From Terrilactibacillus tamarindi (GTDB lineage: Bacteria > Bacillota > Bacilli > Bacillales > Sporolactobacillaceae), in NCBI RefSeq assembly GCF_009718825.1, contig NZ_WNHB01000014.1:34797-98796 (forward strand): DNA of 64,000 bases, given 5' to 3'. Both the position numbers and the translations under genes were made by a program. The notes beneath the pieces were generated by a model. It saw nothing but the letters and a program-made list of their open reading frames with translations. It was not told the DNA's origin and made no database searches. Shown one piece after another: positions 37,280 to 47,005 of the stretch (positions are counted from its first letter, which is position 1; each line of letters starts with the position of its first letter).

Positions 37280-38281
37280 TTACTCATTATCATCTAACTC
37301 CGCTTCCTCTGAGAATAAGTCACTAAATAAACCATACACAAATTGATCGGAGTCAAACGTTTGTAAGTCGTTGATTCCTTCTCCAAGTCCAATTAATTTA
37401 ACCGGTAAATCCAGTTCATGTCGAATAGCAAGAACGATCCCACCTTTTGCCGTTCCGTCTAATTTGGTCAATACAATTCCCGTGACACCAGTTGCTTGAC
37501 TAAACTGTTTGGCCTGATTTAAAGCATTTTGTCCAGTCGTGGCGTCAAGAACCAATAGGACTTCATGAGGGGCTCCAGGATATTCTCTAGCTATGACACG
37601 TTTTACTTTTTCAAGCTCGTTCATAAGATTAACTTTATTTTGCAGTCGACCAGCTGTATCACAAATTAAGACATCCACATTACGAGATTTGGCTGCTACT
37701 AGAGCATCATAGACGACAGCTGCAGGATCAGAACCCTCTTGATGCTTGATGACATCTACGCCACTTCGTTCTCCCCATACTTCCAATTGATCAATCGCAC
37801 CTGCTCTGAATGTATCACCAGCCGCTAGCATGACCGATTTGTCTTCTTGCTTAAGTTTATGTGCTAGTTTCCCAATGGTTGTCGTTTTTCCGACGCCATT
37901 AACGCCGACCACAAGAAAGACGGTCATGCCATTTGGATTAAAGGTTAACTCATTTTTTTCATCCTTTTTCGTTAGCATGCCCGATAAGACCTCAACAATG
38001 ACATCTTTAAGTTCTTCGGTCTCTTTAATATTACGTGTACGAGCTTCGTCTTTTAATTGATCAATTAATTCTAGGACGGTATTAACTCCGACGTCACTAC
38101 TAATCATCACTTCTTCTAATTCTTCAAAGAATTCTTCATCTACTTTTCGATAACGCTTAACTAGGTTATTCACTTTACCAGCAAACGAGTGTCTCGTTTT
38201 AGTCAAACCATCTTTGAATTTTTCAGTGACAGATTCGGTTTGCCCGGTAATTTTATTTTTTATTTTTTTGAAAAAGTTCAT
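37280..38281 (-). CDS. ftsY: SRP receptor FtsY
   Basis: Membrane-associated GTPase that receives SRP-ribosome complexes. The N domain (residues ~1-115) is basic at its start. The G domain has VVGVNGVGKTTTIGKLAHKL, AAGDTFRAGAIDQLEVWGER, DTAGRLQNKVNLMNEL and LTKLDGTAKGG. At 333 aa it is the short form without an acidic A domain, as in Bacilli. It lies 10 bases after smc. Confidence 0.98.
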   Translation of the reverse strand: MNFFKKIKNKITGQTESVTEKFKDGLTKTRHSFAGKVNNLVKRYRKVDEEFFEELEEVMISSDVGVNTVLELIDQLKDEARTRNIKETEELKDVIVEVLSGMLTKKDEKNELTFNPNGMTVFLVVGVNGVGKTTTIGKLAHKLKQEDKSVMLAAGDTFRAGAIDQLEVWGERSGVDVIKHQEGSDPAAVVYDALVAAKSRNVDVLICDTAGRLQNKVNLMNELEKVKRVIAREYPGAPHEVLLVLDATTGQNALNQAKQFSQATGVTGIVLTKLDGTAKGGIVLAIRHELDLPVKLIGLGEGINDLQTFDSDQFVYGLFSDLFSEEAELDDNE

Positions 38282-38291
38282 GTTGACCTCC

Positions 38292-41200
38292 TTATGATGT
38301 TGCGAGTAACTCTGATGTTTCTTCTAACCGCACAGAAACCAGATTTGAAACGCCAGATTCTTGCATGGTCACACCATAGAGTACATCTGCTTTTTCCATC
38401 GTACCCTTTCGATGTGTTACAACGATAAATTGGGTTTCTTGACTAAATGTTTTTAAGAAATCCGCATAGCGATCCACATTCGCATCGTCTAACGCAGCTT
38501 CAACTTCATCAAGAACACAAAATGGAACAGGGCGAACTTTTAATATAGCAAAAAGTAAAGCGATCGCGGTTAGTGCTCGCTCGCCGCCCGAAAGCAAAGA
38601 TAAATTTTGAAGTTTCTTCCCTGGTGGCTGTGCTAAAATATCCACGCCACTATATAGTAAATCATTCGGATCTAGTAATTTAAGATCCGCTTCTCCTCCA
38701 CCAAATAGAGATTTGAAGACTTCTTTAAACTCATCTCTTACCTTATAAAATGTCTCGCTGAAACGTTTTGTAACCTCTTCATCCATTTCATCCATCACAC
38801 CAATAAGTGTTTCACGAGCTTTAAGTAGATCATCCCGTTGATTAGTAAGAAAATTCCACCTAGATGAAACACGTTCATATTCTTCAATGGCTCCTAAGTT
38901 TACAACACCAAGCTCTGCTATCGCTTTTTTGATGAGTTTCACCTTTGTTCGAGCTTCATCTGCTTCTATTGTCAGTGGATAATTTTCTTTAGCTGATTCA
39001 AAGCTCAATTCATAATCTTCTCTTAAAGCATCAATCAAATTATCCAATTGAATATCTAATCGTTCAAGTTTTATATCTTCTTGCCTTAATTCTTCTGATA
39101 TTGTATCCAAGTTGTGCTGAATCGATTTTAACTTTTGTTCATTTAGATTTAAATCTTGTTGGAGATGTTGTCGCGCTCCTTTTTTCTTTTCAAGTTCTAC
39201 CGTTAATTTTTCTTTTTCTTCCCTTGTCTCTTTAATTTTTTCATTGATTGTTTCCTGATCCATCAAATGTAAAGACACATGCTCATGCAAGGCTTGAACG
39301 CTATCAGTCGCTTCCATAAGCTCAGAAGTTAAGGTATCTAATTGTTCTTTCATCTCTTTCGTTTTATCTTCGAGATGGGTAACCATTTGTTGTTGTTTGG
39401 CTACATGAATTTTGAGTGTCGTTATTTCCTCTTGAAGTTCATCTTTTGATAAATCTTGCGTTTTCTTTTTCTCCGTCGATTCATTTATTTCATTTTGAAG
39501 ATCCAGCACCTTTTGATCGTAAACAGATTGCTCTTTTTTAAGTTTATCCATTCGTTTATGAAGTGCTTTCTTTTCCTCTTGAAAATCACGATGCTCTCTT
39601 GTTATATTTTGATGTTTATCTTGAATGTTCGCCTTTTTGATTTCAATTTCTCGTAAGCGACTCTCTAAATGCTCTTTTTCAATCATCCGCTGTTGCAGCT
39701 GGTCACGGTAAGATTCCAATTGCATTTCATGATCGACAAAAGACGTTTTCAAGGTGGTAAAAGACTCTTCCAATTCAACTTTCTTGCCTTTCATTTCCTT
39801 TAATTGAATCTTTAATTGACTAATTTCTCGGTTTCTTCCAATTAAACTAACTTGTCTTTCTCTTTGACTTCCACCTGACATCGCGCCACCTGGGCTGACA
39901 ACATCACCATCTAATGTCACAATACGGAAACGATATTGCATGAGTTTGGCCAAATCATTGGCTCCCTTAAGATGCTCTGCAATAATAATATTCCCAAGCA
40001 AATGTTCAATAGCAGGTTGATACACTCCTTTATACTGTACAAGTTCATTTGCTATCCCTACAAATGAAGGATGACTTTTCAAACGCTCGATGTCGTGTGC
40101 TCTGAGTTGCTTTGATTTAATGACCGACAAAGGTAAAAATGTTGCTCGACCGGCTTGTTGCTTTTTTAAAAATTGAATAGCCGCCCTGGCTGAGGCTTCG
40201 TCTTGGGTAACAATATGTTGAGCTTGTCCACCCAATGCCGTTTCAATGGCCTTTTCGTATCGTTTTTCCACCTGTAAAAGTTCCGCAACCGCTCCATGTA
40301 TGCCATGAAGTCGATGTCCTCTAGCTTTAAGAACTTGTTTGACACCTTGATAAAAACCGGCGAAATCTTGACTCATTGATTGAAGCATATCATGCCTAGA
40401 CTCAGCCTGTTGGATAAACTGGCGGATTTTATTGATAGCATCCGCTTGTTTGGCATACGCTTCTTTTTCAGATTTTACCGTTTGTTGTAATTCGGTAAAC
40501 TGCTGTTTGGTTGTTTTATATTCTTTTTGTTTGTCTTTAATTTCTTTTTCGGCTTGAACTTGCAATAATTCGATTTTCTTAAGACTTTGCAATACATCAT
40601 CAGATGATGATTTAGAGCGAGATGTTCTCTGATCCAGTTGATTAAGCTGTTCAGTTACATAACGTTGTTCATTTCGAAGCGAAGCTTGTTTGTTTAAAAC
40701 ATCAATATACTCGCTTTTTAATTGCTCAATGATAACATCAAGATCCTGATCGTAAAACGTAAATTCTTTTGTTTTCTTTTTGAGATCATTTTTCAATTTC
40801 TCGAGTGTTAATTTTTCTTCTTCTAAAATCGTCAATTCTGAATTTAGCGCATCTTCATTTTGCTTTTGTTTCCTTTTCAACCGGTCAATACGCTCTTTCA
40901 TCTCTCCAGCATTTTCTTTGGCATGCTTTTGACGCTCATGAAGGACATTTTTTTGTCCTTCAAATTTTTCAAGATAACGACTAGAGACTAATAAACCTTG
41001 CTGAATCTCTTCGATTTCATGATCTAAATGATCTAATTTACTTCGCTCATCTTGATAGTGTTTATCTTGCTCTTCCATAAGGCGTAAATGCTGTGACTTT
41101 TGTTGATCTAATCTAGCAACAGATGCTTTCTTTTGTTCCCATTTACGATGCGTATCTTCAATATCGTGAGCAAGCAATGCTACTTCTATTTTTTTTAGAT

Positions 41201-41861
41201 CTTCTTTCTTTTCTAAATAATCTTTAGCAATGGACGCTTGCTCTTCTAAAGGATCAATTTGGTCTTCCAGCTCATGTAGAATATCTTCCACGCGATTTAA
41301 ATCATCTTCAGATTCCGTTAATTTCTTTTCAGCAGCCTGTTTTCGTAATTTATATTTTAGTACTCCCGCTGCCTCTTCGAAAATGCGCCGCCTATCTTCG
41401 GCTTTACTATTTAAAATTTCATCAATCTTACCTTGTCCGATAACTGAATAAGCTTCTCGACCAAGCCCAGAATCCATAAAAAGATTAACGATGTCTTTTA
41501 ATCGACAGGATTGTCCATTTATAAAGAATTCGCTATCTCCCGAGCGAAAGACTCGACGTGTGATGCTTATCTCACTATAATCATAAGATAGATATTGATC
41601 ATTATTATCCAATGTGAGTGTAACTTCAGCCATGTTGAGACTTTTCTTGCTATCACTTCCAGCAAAAATAATATCCTCCATCTTGGAACCTCTTAGAGAT
41701 TTTGCAGATTGTTCACCAAGTACCCAACGTATCGCTTCAGTTATATTACTTTTTCCACTTCCATTAGGACCGACAACGGCCGTAACACCGGGCACAAATT
41801 CTATCGCTATTTTATTCGCAAATGATTTAAAACCGATCACTTCTAATTGTTTGAGGAACAT
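38292..41861 (-). CDS. smc: Chromosome segregation protein SMC
   Basis: The condensin ATPase that organises chromosomes from the origin. Walker A (VVGPNGSGKSNITEAIRWVL) is near residue 32. Two very long coiled-coils flank a hinge at about residues 500-680 (GIHGAVAELLQVEKRYEKAI; GDVVSPGGAMSGGS). The C-terminal signature LSGGERALTAIALLFAI and Walker B VLDEVEAALDDANV complete the head. The 1189-aa length is typical. It is followed by ftsY as in B. subtilis. Confidence 0.98.
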   Translation of the reverse strand: MFLKQLEVIGFKSFANKIAIEFVPGVTAVVGPNGSGKSNITEAIRWVLGEQSAKSLRGSKMEDIIFAGSDSKKSLNMAEVTLTLDNNDQYLSYDYSEISITRRVFRSGDSEFFINGQSCRLKDIVNLFMDSGLGREAYSVIGQGKIDEILNSKAEDRRRIFEEAAGVLKYKLRKQAAEKKLTESEDDLNRVEDILHELEDQIDPLEEQASIAKDYLEKKEDLKKIEVALLAHDIEDTHRKWEQKKASVARLDQQKSQHLRLMEEQDKHYQDERSKLDHLDHEIEEIQQGLLVSSRYLEKFEGQKNVLHERQKHAKENAGEMKERIDRLKRKQKQNEDALNSELTILEEEKLTLEKLKNDLKKKTKEFTFYDQDLDVIIEQLKSEYIDVLNKQASLRNEQRYVTEQLNQLDQRTSRSKSSSDDVLQSLKKIELLQVQAEKEIKDKQKEYKTTKQQFTELQQTVKSEKEAYAKQADAINKIRQFIQQAESRHDMLQSMSQDFAGFYQGVKQVLKARGHRLHGIHGAVAELLQVEKRYEKAIETALGGQAQHIVTQDEASARAAIQFLKKQQAGRATFLPLSVIKSKQLRAHDIERLKSHPSFVGIANELVQYKGVYQPAIEHLLGNIIIAEHLKGANDLAKLMQYRFRIVTLDGDVVSPGGAMSGGSQRERQVSLIGRNREISQLKIQLKEMKGKKVELEESFTTLKTSFVDHEMQLESYRDQLQQRMIEKEHLESRLREIEIKKANIQDKHQNITREHRDFQEEKKALHKRMDKLKKEQSVYDQKVLDLQNEINESTEKKKTQDLSKDELQEEITTLKIHVAKQQQMVTHLEDKTKEMKEQLDTLTSELMEATDSVQALHEHVSLHLMDQETINEKIKETREEKEKLTVELEKKKGARQHLQQDLNLNEQKLKSIQHNLDTISEELRQEDIKLERLDIQLDNLIDALREDYELSFESAKENYPLTIEADEARTKVKLIKKAIAELGVVNLGAIEEYERVSSRWNFLTNQRDDLLKARETLIGVMDEMDEEVTKRFSETFYKVRDEFKEVFKSLFGGGEADLKLLDPNDLLYSGVDILAQPPGKKLQNLSLLSGGERALTAIALLFAILKVRPVPFCVLDEVEAALDDANVDRYADFLKTFSQETQFIVVTHRKGTMEKADVLYGVTMQESGVSNLVSVRLEETSELLATS

Positions 41862-41954
41862 AACGAGCTATCCTCCTTAATTCTATTCACTTTTTCTATT
41901 TTACCATAGGGAGAACAAAGTTTCTTTCTAATCATTCCAACATCATTTACTTTT

Positions 41955-41963
41955 TGTTAAAAT
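41955..41963 (+). promoter_or_regulatory. Possible extended -10 promoter of the DUF1128 gene
   Basis: TGTTAAAAT on the plus strand fits an extended -10 (TG-N-TAAAAT) about 42 bases before the start codon. The -35 region (TTCCAA at 17 bases) is poor, so this is tentative. Confidence 0.4.
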
Positions 41964-42004
41964 GATAGTTAAGTAAGAAATTATCTTGAAAAAGGGGTGA
42001 CAAT

Positions 42005-42226
42005 ATGGATTCGAAGATAAAAAGTAGGGAAAATATTGAAAAGATGGTCAATGTTATAAAGAAAAAAATTCAACTCGTCAATCAAGATCTTCTAAGAGCA
42101 GAAGACTTTTCAATAGAAAAGTATGATGAACTTTATGATATTTATGAACTTATTAATAAAAAAACATCATTTAGTGTCAGTGAACTTGAAGCTATTTTAG
42201 ATGAACTTCGAGGACTACGCAACTAA
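42005..42226 (+). CDS. DUF1128 / UPF0435 family small protein
   Basis: A 73-residue plus-strand gene between smc and rnc. The C-terminal half, YDELYDIYELINKKTSFSVS followed by ELEAILDELRGLR, matches the DUF1128 family (YfkK of B. subtilis), whose function is not known to me. The N-terminal IEKMVNVIKKKIQLVNQDLL also fits. AAAAGGGGTGA lies six bases before the ATG, and a strong terminator follows. In B. subtilis yfkK lies elsewhere, so this is a relocated or inserted gene. Confidence 0.88.
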   Translation: MDSKIKSRENIEKMVNVIKKKIQLVNQDLLRAEDFSIEKYDELYDIYELINKKTSFSVSELEAILDELRGLRN

Positions 42227-42250
42227 TCAGACGATACTTATTGAATGAAA

Positions 42251-42275
42251 AAAACCGGGATCCCCGGTTTTTTTT
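42251..42275 (+). terminator. Terminator of the DUF1128 gene
   Basis: AAAACCGGG-ATC-CCCGGTTTT followed by a run of T on the plus strand, about 25 bases after the stop. The flanking A run means it could also act on the minus strand after rnc, whose stop is about 80 bases away. Confidence 0.92.
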
Positions 42276-42355
42276 AGGTTTGGATGAGTGTCATTCTCAC
42301 CATTTTATTCATGAAGATAAAAGACACGAATAGTATCAACTCTAGTCTATTTAAT

Positions 42356-43084
42356 TTACTTTTTTAATGAAGCAATCGCTTCACGCGCTGCAAATTGTTC
42401 CGATTCCTTTTTGGAGCGACCTTTACCTGTGCCAACGACATTATTATCCAGTAAAACATTCGATACGAATACCCTGTGATGTGCTGGACCCGATTCGGAC
42501 ACAATTTCATATGTTAAGGTACCTAGATTATTCCGTTGAATAGTTTCCTGAAGCTGACTTTTATAATCCATCACATGGGAAAAAGCACCTTCGTCTATTT
42601 TTGGATAAATCACGGTTTCTAATAGATGATTAACTGTGTCTATACCTTGATCAAGATATAGTGAACCAATAAAGGCTTCAAACACATCAGCAAGTAAAGC
42701 TGGCCTTTCTCGTCCTCCTGTTGCCTCTTCTCCTCGTCCTAGAAAAATTAGCTCTCCTAGATTTAGATCATGAGCAAATAAAACTAAGGATGGTTCACAT
42801 ACAACCGCAGCTCTTAATTTCGTCATGTCCCCTTCGCTCATTTCCGGATGATGCTTAAATAAATATTGAGAAACAAGCAATTCAAGAACGGCATCTCCTA
42901 AAAACTCTAAACGTTCATTATCTTTTCGAATATGACGACGATGCTCATTCACATACGATGAATGAGTAAAGGCTTGCTTCAATAGCGTTTCATCTTTAAA
43001 CGACAATTTATGTTTTGCTAAAAATCCACGGAGCCGTTCAGTTATCTCTCTTTCATATCCGCGAGTTCGCTTGGCCCTCACCAT
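42356..43084 (-). CDS. rnc: Ribonuclease III
   Basis: Double-strand-specific endoribonuclease for rRNA and small RNA processing. The signature [20 protein letters not shown] is at residues ~60-80, the second acidic catalytic patch is [18 protein letters not shown], and the C-terminal dsRNA-binding domain ends [20 protein letters not shown]. The 242-aa length is normal. AGGGGGG precedes the ATG. Confidence 0.97.
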   Translation of the reverse strand: MVRAKRTRGYEREITERLRGFLAKHKLSFKDETLLKQAFTHSSYVNEHRRHIRKDNERLEFLGDAVLELLVSQYLFKHHPEMSEGDMTKLRAAVVCEPSLVLFAHDLNLGELIFLGRGEEATGGRERPALLADVFEAFIGSLYLDQGIDTVNHLLETVIYPKIDEGAFSHVMDYKSQLQETIQRNNLGTLTYEIVSESGPAHHRVFVSNVLLDNNVVGTGKGRSKKESEQFAAREAIASLKK

Positions 43085-43113
43085 AACTATCCCCCCTAAT
43101 AACTATAAATCTA

Positions 43114-43141
43114 AAGTCCCGCGTTTTAACATACGGGACTT
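43114..43141 (-). terminator. Hairpin between acpP and rnc, possible attenuator
   Basis: An eight-base-pair stem AAGTCCCG/CGGGACTT with a 12-base loop lies 15 bases after the acpP stop. The following minus-strand sequence (TTAGATTTATAG) is only weakly T-rich, so partial termination or RNA processing between acpP and rnc is the likelier role. Confidence 0.5.
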
Positions 43142-43155
43142 CACAGTTATTTCAT

Positions 43156-43392
43156 TTATTGATGGCTTTTTATGTAATCTATTACATTGCCAACAGTTAA
43201 AATCTTTTCAGCATCTTCATCCGAAATTTCCAAACCAAACTCATCTTCTAATTCCATGACAAGTTCAACGATATCGAGTGAATCTGCATCAAGATCTTCT
43301 TTAAATGATGCTTCAGGTTTAACATCAGCTTCGTCAACACCTAGACGGTCAACGACAATTTTCTTCACGCGTTCTAAAATATCTTCTGCCAT
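43156..43392 (-). CDS. acpP: Acyl carrier protein
   Basis: Carries fatty acyl chains on phosphopantetheine. The attachment site is S38 in [20 protein letters not shown]. The 78-residue acidic helical protein starts at the ATG at 43392, seven bases behind AGGGGAGGTGA; the in-frame GTG at 43401 lies within that site. A 200-base gap to fabG allows separate control. Confidence 0.97.
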   Translation of the reverse strand: MAEDILERVKKIVVDRLGVDEADVKPEASFKEDLDADSLDIVELVMELEDEFGLEISDEDAEKILTVGNVIDYIKSHQ

Positions 43393-43593
43393 GTCTGTCA
43401 CCTCCCCTCAATTGGGTTTCGATCTTTAAAATACCAATAAAACAGACCTTCGTAAAGTATTATTTTAAATAAGCTTGAATTTATACCGCTTATTATTATC
43501 TGCGTAGTTATTATAGACTGCTAGCGTTACCTAGGTTGACTTGATATCAATCCAACTTGTCCACATGAAAATAAATAACTACAACCAATAACT

Positions 43594-44337
43594 TTACTGC
43601 ATTACCATGCCACCGTCAATATTTAATATTTGTCCTGTCATATAGCGGCTATCTTCACTTGCTAAAAATTTAACAACAGCTGCAACGTCTTCAGGTTCTC
43701 CAAAGTAATTGAGTGGAATTTGTTTTTTCATTTGTTCTTTAATTTCTTCAGGTAAGTCTTCCGTCATGTCTGTCGAGATGAAACCAGGAGCAATCGCATT
43801 AACCGTAATGTTTCTTGGTGCAAGCTCTCTAGCTGCCGATTTAGTCAGACCAATCACACCCGCTTTGGCAGCTACGTAATTCGCTTGTCCTGGGTTGCCT
43901 ATAATTCCGACAACAGATGAAACGTTAATAATACGTCCACTTTTTTGTTTCATCATTTGCCGAGTTACAGCCTTTGTTGTATTAAATACCCCTTTTAAAT
44001 TGATATTTAACACACTATCCCAATCATCTTCCTTCATACGCATCAGTAAAGTATCCCGCGTAATCCCAGCATTATTAACTAGAATGTCCAATCGACCATA
44101 GGAATCTACAACTGATTTAATCATGTCTTGAACTGCTTTAGTATCAGCCACATTACATTGGTACAGAGAAGCTTTAACACCATAAGATTTTACTTCCTCA
44201 ACAACCTTTTCAGCAAGGGCTTGATTACCTGCATAATTAACAACGACTGAGGCACCAGCCTTGGCAAGAGTATGGGCTATGGCACGTCCAATTCCTCTTG
44301 AAGCACCGGTTACGAGGGCGACCTTTCCTTCTAACAT
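43594..44337 (-). CDS. fabG: 3-oxoacyl-ACP reductase FabG
   Basis: NADPH-dependent reductase of fatty acid elongation (short-chain dehydrogenase family). The cofactor site is [15 protein letters not shown], followed by [14 protein letters not shown]. The catalytic Ser-Tyr-Lys triad is in [20 protein letters not shown] and AKAGVIG. The length of 247 aa is standard. It starts one base after fabD. Confidence 0.97.
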   Translation of the reverse strand: MLEGKVALVTGASRGIGRAIAHTLAKAGASVVVNYAGNQALAEKVVEEVKSYGVKASLYQCNVADTKAVQDMIKSVVDSYGRLDILVNNAGITRDTLLMRMKEDDWDSVLNINLKGVFNTTKAVTRQMMKQKSGRIINVSSVVGIIGNPGQANYVAAKAGVIGLTKSAARELAPRNITVNAIAPGFISTDMTEDLPEEIKEQMKKQIPLNYFGEPEDVAAVVKFLASEDSRYMTGQILNIDGGMVMQ

Positions 44338-44338
44338 C

Positions 44339-45283
44339 TTATTTTCTCTCCTTCAAAACTTCAAGCGTATGTTCTAAAGTTTCAACTGAATTCACTTGTA
44401 AAATTGTTGCTTGACGATCTATTTTTTTAATCAATCCGGATAACACATTACCAGGACCAACTTCAACATATGTATCTACCCCAAGTGACTTTAATTTTTC
44501 GACTGATTCAACCCAACGAACAGGTGAAGTTAACTGTTTAATTAACAAATTGGAAATTTGGTCTGCTTGTTTTTCAACATCCGCAGTGACATTGGCAATG
44601 ACTGGTATTTCAGCGTTGTGAATTGTTATTTCTTTTAATGTTTGGCTGAATTTCTCTGCAGCAGGTGCCATTAAAGCAGAGTGGAAAGGACCACTAACGT
44701 TTAAAGGGATAATACGCTTTGCACCTTGTTCTTTTGCCAGAGTGGAAGCTTTTTCCACACCTTCTTTTGAACCTGATATAACAATCTGACTTGGAGAGTT
44801 GTGATTAGCCACTTGAACGGCCTCTCCTTCACGAGATACAGTGTAACAGATATCCTTTAGTTTATCAGCTTTCATACCTAAAACAGCCGACATAGCGCCA
44901 AGTCCACTAGGAACCGCTTCCTCCATAAAGAGGCCACGCCGTCTAACAGCATATACAGCATCCTCAAATGAAAGAGAACCAGATGCCACGAGGGCGCTAT
45001 ATTCGCCTAAACTATGTCCGCAAGTAAAGTCAGGTGTCATACCCGCTTCTTTTAACAATTCATACAAAGCGATACTAACAGTCACAATGGCTGGCTGCGT
45101 GTTTTCTGTTTTTTTCAGTACTTCATCAGGTCCATTTAGAATGATATCAGATAAAGAAACACCTAACCGTTCATCTGCCCTATTAAATAGGACCTTAGCT
45201 TGATTATAAGCATGAATCACATCTTTCCCCATACCGACCTGCTGTGATCCTTGCCCAGGAAATACAAACGCTATTTTATTCAC
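44339..45283 (-). CDS. fabD: Malonyl-CoA:ACP transacylase FabD
   Basis: Loads malonyl groups onto ACP. The N-terminus [16 protein letters not shown] and the nucleophile motif [15 protein letters not shown] are diagnostic, and the C-terminal His region is [11 protein letters not shown]. The 314-aa length is normal. It overlaps plsX by eight bases. Confidence 0.97.
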   Translation of the reverse strand: MNKIAFVFPGQGSQQVGMGKDVIHAYNQAKVLFNRADERLGVSLSDIILNGPDEVLKKTENTQPAIVTVSIALYELLKEAGMTPDFTCGHSLGEYSALVASGSLSFEDAVYAVRRRGLFMEEAVPSGLGAMSAVLGMKADKLKDICYTVSREGEAVQVANHNSPSQIVISGSKEGVEKASTLAKEQGAKRIIPLNVSGPFHSALMAPAAEKFSQTLKEITIHNAEIPVIANVTADVEKQADQISNLLIKQLTSPVRWVESVEKLKSLGVDTYVEVGPGNVLSGLIKKIDRQATILQVNSVETLEHTLEVLKERK

Positions 45284-46295
45284 CGTAATCCTCCTTAATG
45301 GACTCTATGTCAATTTCTTGTACTTTCTTTTCAATCATTTCCACAACATTTTTATCAACAAAACGTTTTGCTTGACGTATGGAAGATTGAATAGCACTAG
45401 CTTTAGACGAACCATGAGCTTTAATGACTGGTGCTCGAAGACCAAACAAACAGGCTCCTCCATATGTCGAATAATCCATTTGTTTTTTTATACCGCGCAG
45501 TTTGGGATAAAGTAGGCCCGCTATCACTTTAGTGAAAAAAGAACCTGTTAATTTCTCTTTTAACAATGAAAAAAGAGACATACCTGTACCTTCCATGGTT
45601 TTTAAAACAAGGTTACCAGAAAAGCCATCACAAACCACAACGTCTGCTATACCATCTAGTAAGTCACGTGATTCGACATTTCCAATGAAATGAATCGGAG
45701 CTGCTTGTAATAATTTATACGTTTGTTTACACAATTCATTTCCTTTTCCAGGCTCTTCACCCACATTGAGCAAACCTACTCGCGGGGAAGCGATATTCAA
45801 CACTTTTTCCGAATAAATAGAACCCATGATCGCGTATTGTAATAAATGTTCGGGCTTGGCGTCCATATTTGATCCGGCATCTACTAATAAAAACCCTTTA
45901 CTTTCTTTTAAAGTTGGTAAAGTAGGGGCAAGACCAGGCCGATCTATACCTTTAATCCTTCCAACACCAAATAAACCTGCTGTCATAAGTGCTCCAGTAT
46001 TTCCAGCTGAAATAATTGCATCAGCATGCCCTTCTTTTACTTCATTTATAGCAAGGACCATCGATGCTTGCTTTTTCTTACGTACAGCTTTAACGGGCGA
46101 ATCCGTACCTTCGATCTTTTCTGTTGTATGTAGGATTTCAAATTGAGGATGATCCCCAACAATTGGTTTTATTTTATTTTCGTCTCCAACAAGTATAAAC
46201 TCAATTTCTGGATATTCCTTTGCAGCAAGCATGGCACCTTTCACAATTTCATCTGGTGCATGGTCACCACCCATGGCATCAATTGCTAACCTCAT
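45276..46295 (-). CDS. plsX: Phosphate acyltransferase PlsX
   Basis: Converts acyl-ACP to acyl-phosphate, the first step toward phosphatidic acid. [20 protein letters not shown] at the start and [20 protein letters not shown] are family signatures. The ATG at 46295 (339 aa) is 8-9 bases behind AAGGGGGA and overlaps fapR by 17 bases; the frame continues upstream but inside fapR. Confidence 0.97.
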   Translation of the reverse strand: MRLAIDAMGGDHAPDEIVKGAMLAAKEYPEIEFILVGDENKIKPIVGDHPQFEILHTTEKIEGTDSPVKAVRKKKQASMVLAINEVKEGHADAIISAGNTGALMTAGLFGVGRIKGIDRPGLAPTLPTLKESKGFLLVDAGSNMDAKPEHLLQYAIMGSIYSEKVLNIASPRVGLLNVGEEPGKGNELCKQTYKLLQAAPIHFIGNVESRDLLDGIADVVVCDGFSGNLVLKTMEGTGMSLFSLLKEKLTGSFFTKVIAGLLYPKLRGIKKQMDYSTYGGACLFGLRAPVIKAHGSSKASAIQSSIRQAKRFVDKNVVEMIEKKVQEIDIESIKEDYGE

Positions 46296-46863
46296 GATTA
46301 TTTCCCCCTTCCAAATGGGAACGATACATTGTAAAACTTCCCTTAAACACATTTTCTGAACCTACAAAACTATTGACTTCAACCATTGTCCTAACTCGTT
46401 CAACTTGCATCACTTTTGCTTTGGCAACGACACGCTCACCAACTTGTACCTGCCTAACAAAATGAATATTTGCTTTTGCAGTTAAGGCAAGCTCATCGTC
46501 AATAACAGCTACAGCAAGCGAATTGGCTTGGGCAAAAAGATGATGTCCTCTCGCAATACCTGTTCGAGTAAATACATGTTCTTTTTTTATTTCTAAAATA
46601 GAAATGGCACTTTGATCCAACTGCAAGTCGACTATTTCACCAATGACTTCATCAGCATAAAGTGCTTTAACATCATCAAACGTCCGCTTGGCAACATGTT
46701 TAATTCTTTCCCTCAACTCAGGTATTGATAATTCAAGACGATCAAGTCGAATAGTCTGAATGCTTACTTGAAATTGTTCGGCAAGTTCCCCATCTGTTAT
46801 AAAAGGATTTTCAAAAATCGTTTCTTTTAATAATTTTTGTCTTTCTTGCTTTCGCTTTTTCAT
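46279..46863 (-). CDS. fapR: Malonyl-CoA-responsive repressor of lipid synthesis FapR
   Basis: Represses fatty acid and phospholipid genes until malonyl-CoA accumulates. The N-terminal HTH ([20 protein letters not shown]) is followed by a hot-dog thioesterase-like effector domain ([36 protein letters not shown]). The length is 194 aa. Its own promoter carries a FapR operator, so it is autoregulated together with plsX, fabD and fabG. Confidence 0.96.
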   Translation of the reverse strand: MKKRKQERQKLLKETIFENPFITDGELAEQFQVSIQTIRLDRLELSIPELRERIKHVAKRTFDDVKALYADEVIGEIVDLQLDQSAISILEIKKEHVFTRTGIARGHHLFAQANSLAVAVIDDELALTAKANIHFVRQVQVGERVVAKAKVMQVERVRTMVEVNSFVGSENVFKGSFTMYRSHLEGGNNHEVSN

Positions 46864-46880
46864 AAAAAGCCACCGCCACT

Positions 46881-46900
46881 ATTAAGACTAGGTACTAATA
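46881..46900 (-). promoter_or_regulatory. FapR operator
   Basis: TATTAGTACCTAGTCTTAAT on the minus strand agrees with the FapR box known from B. subtilis (TTAGTACCTAGTCTTAAT type). It covers the predicted transcription start of fapR, directly downstream of the -10, which suits repression by steric block. Confidence 0.9.
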
Positions 46901-46903
46901 GGT

Positions 46904-46932
46904 AGTATATAAGAGTTGCGTTATCATTTCAA
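46904..46932 (-). promoter_or_regulatory. Predicted SigA-type promoter of fapR-plsX-fabD-fabG
   Basis: TTGAAA (46932-46927), a 17-base spacer and TATACT (46909-46904) on the minus strand. The FapR operator begins four bases downstream of the -10. Confidence 0.85.
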
Positions 46933-47005
46933 GTAAATGTTCATAAGCCTAAGAAAAATAGCCAAAACGTTTCATAGATCACCTAAGAACCTTAGCCCAA
47001 TCGTC

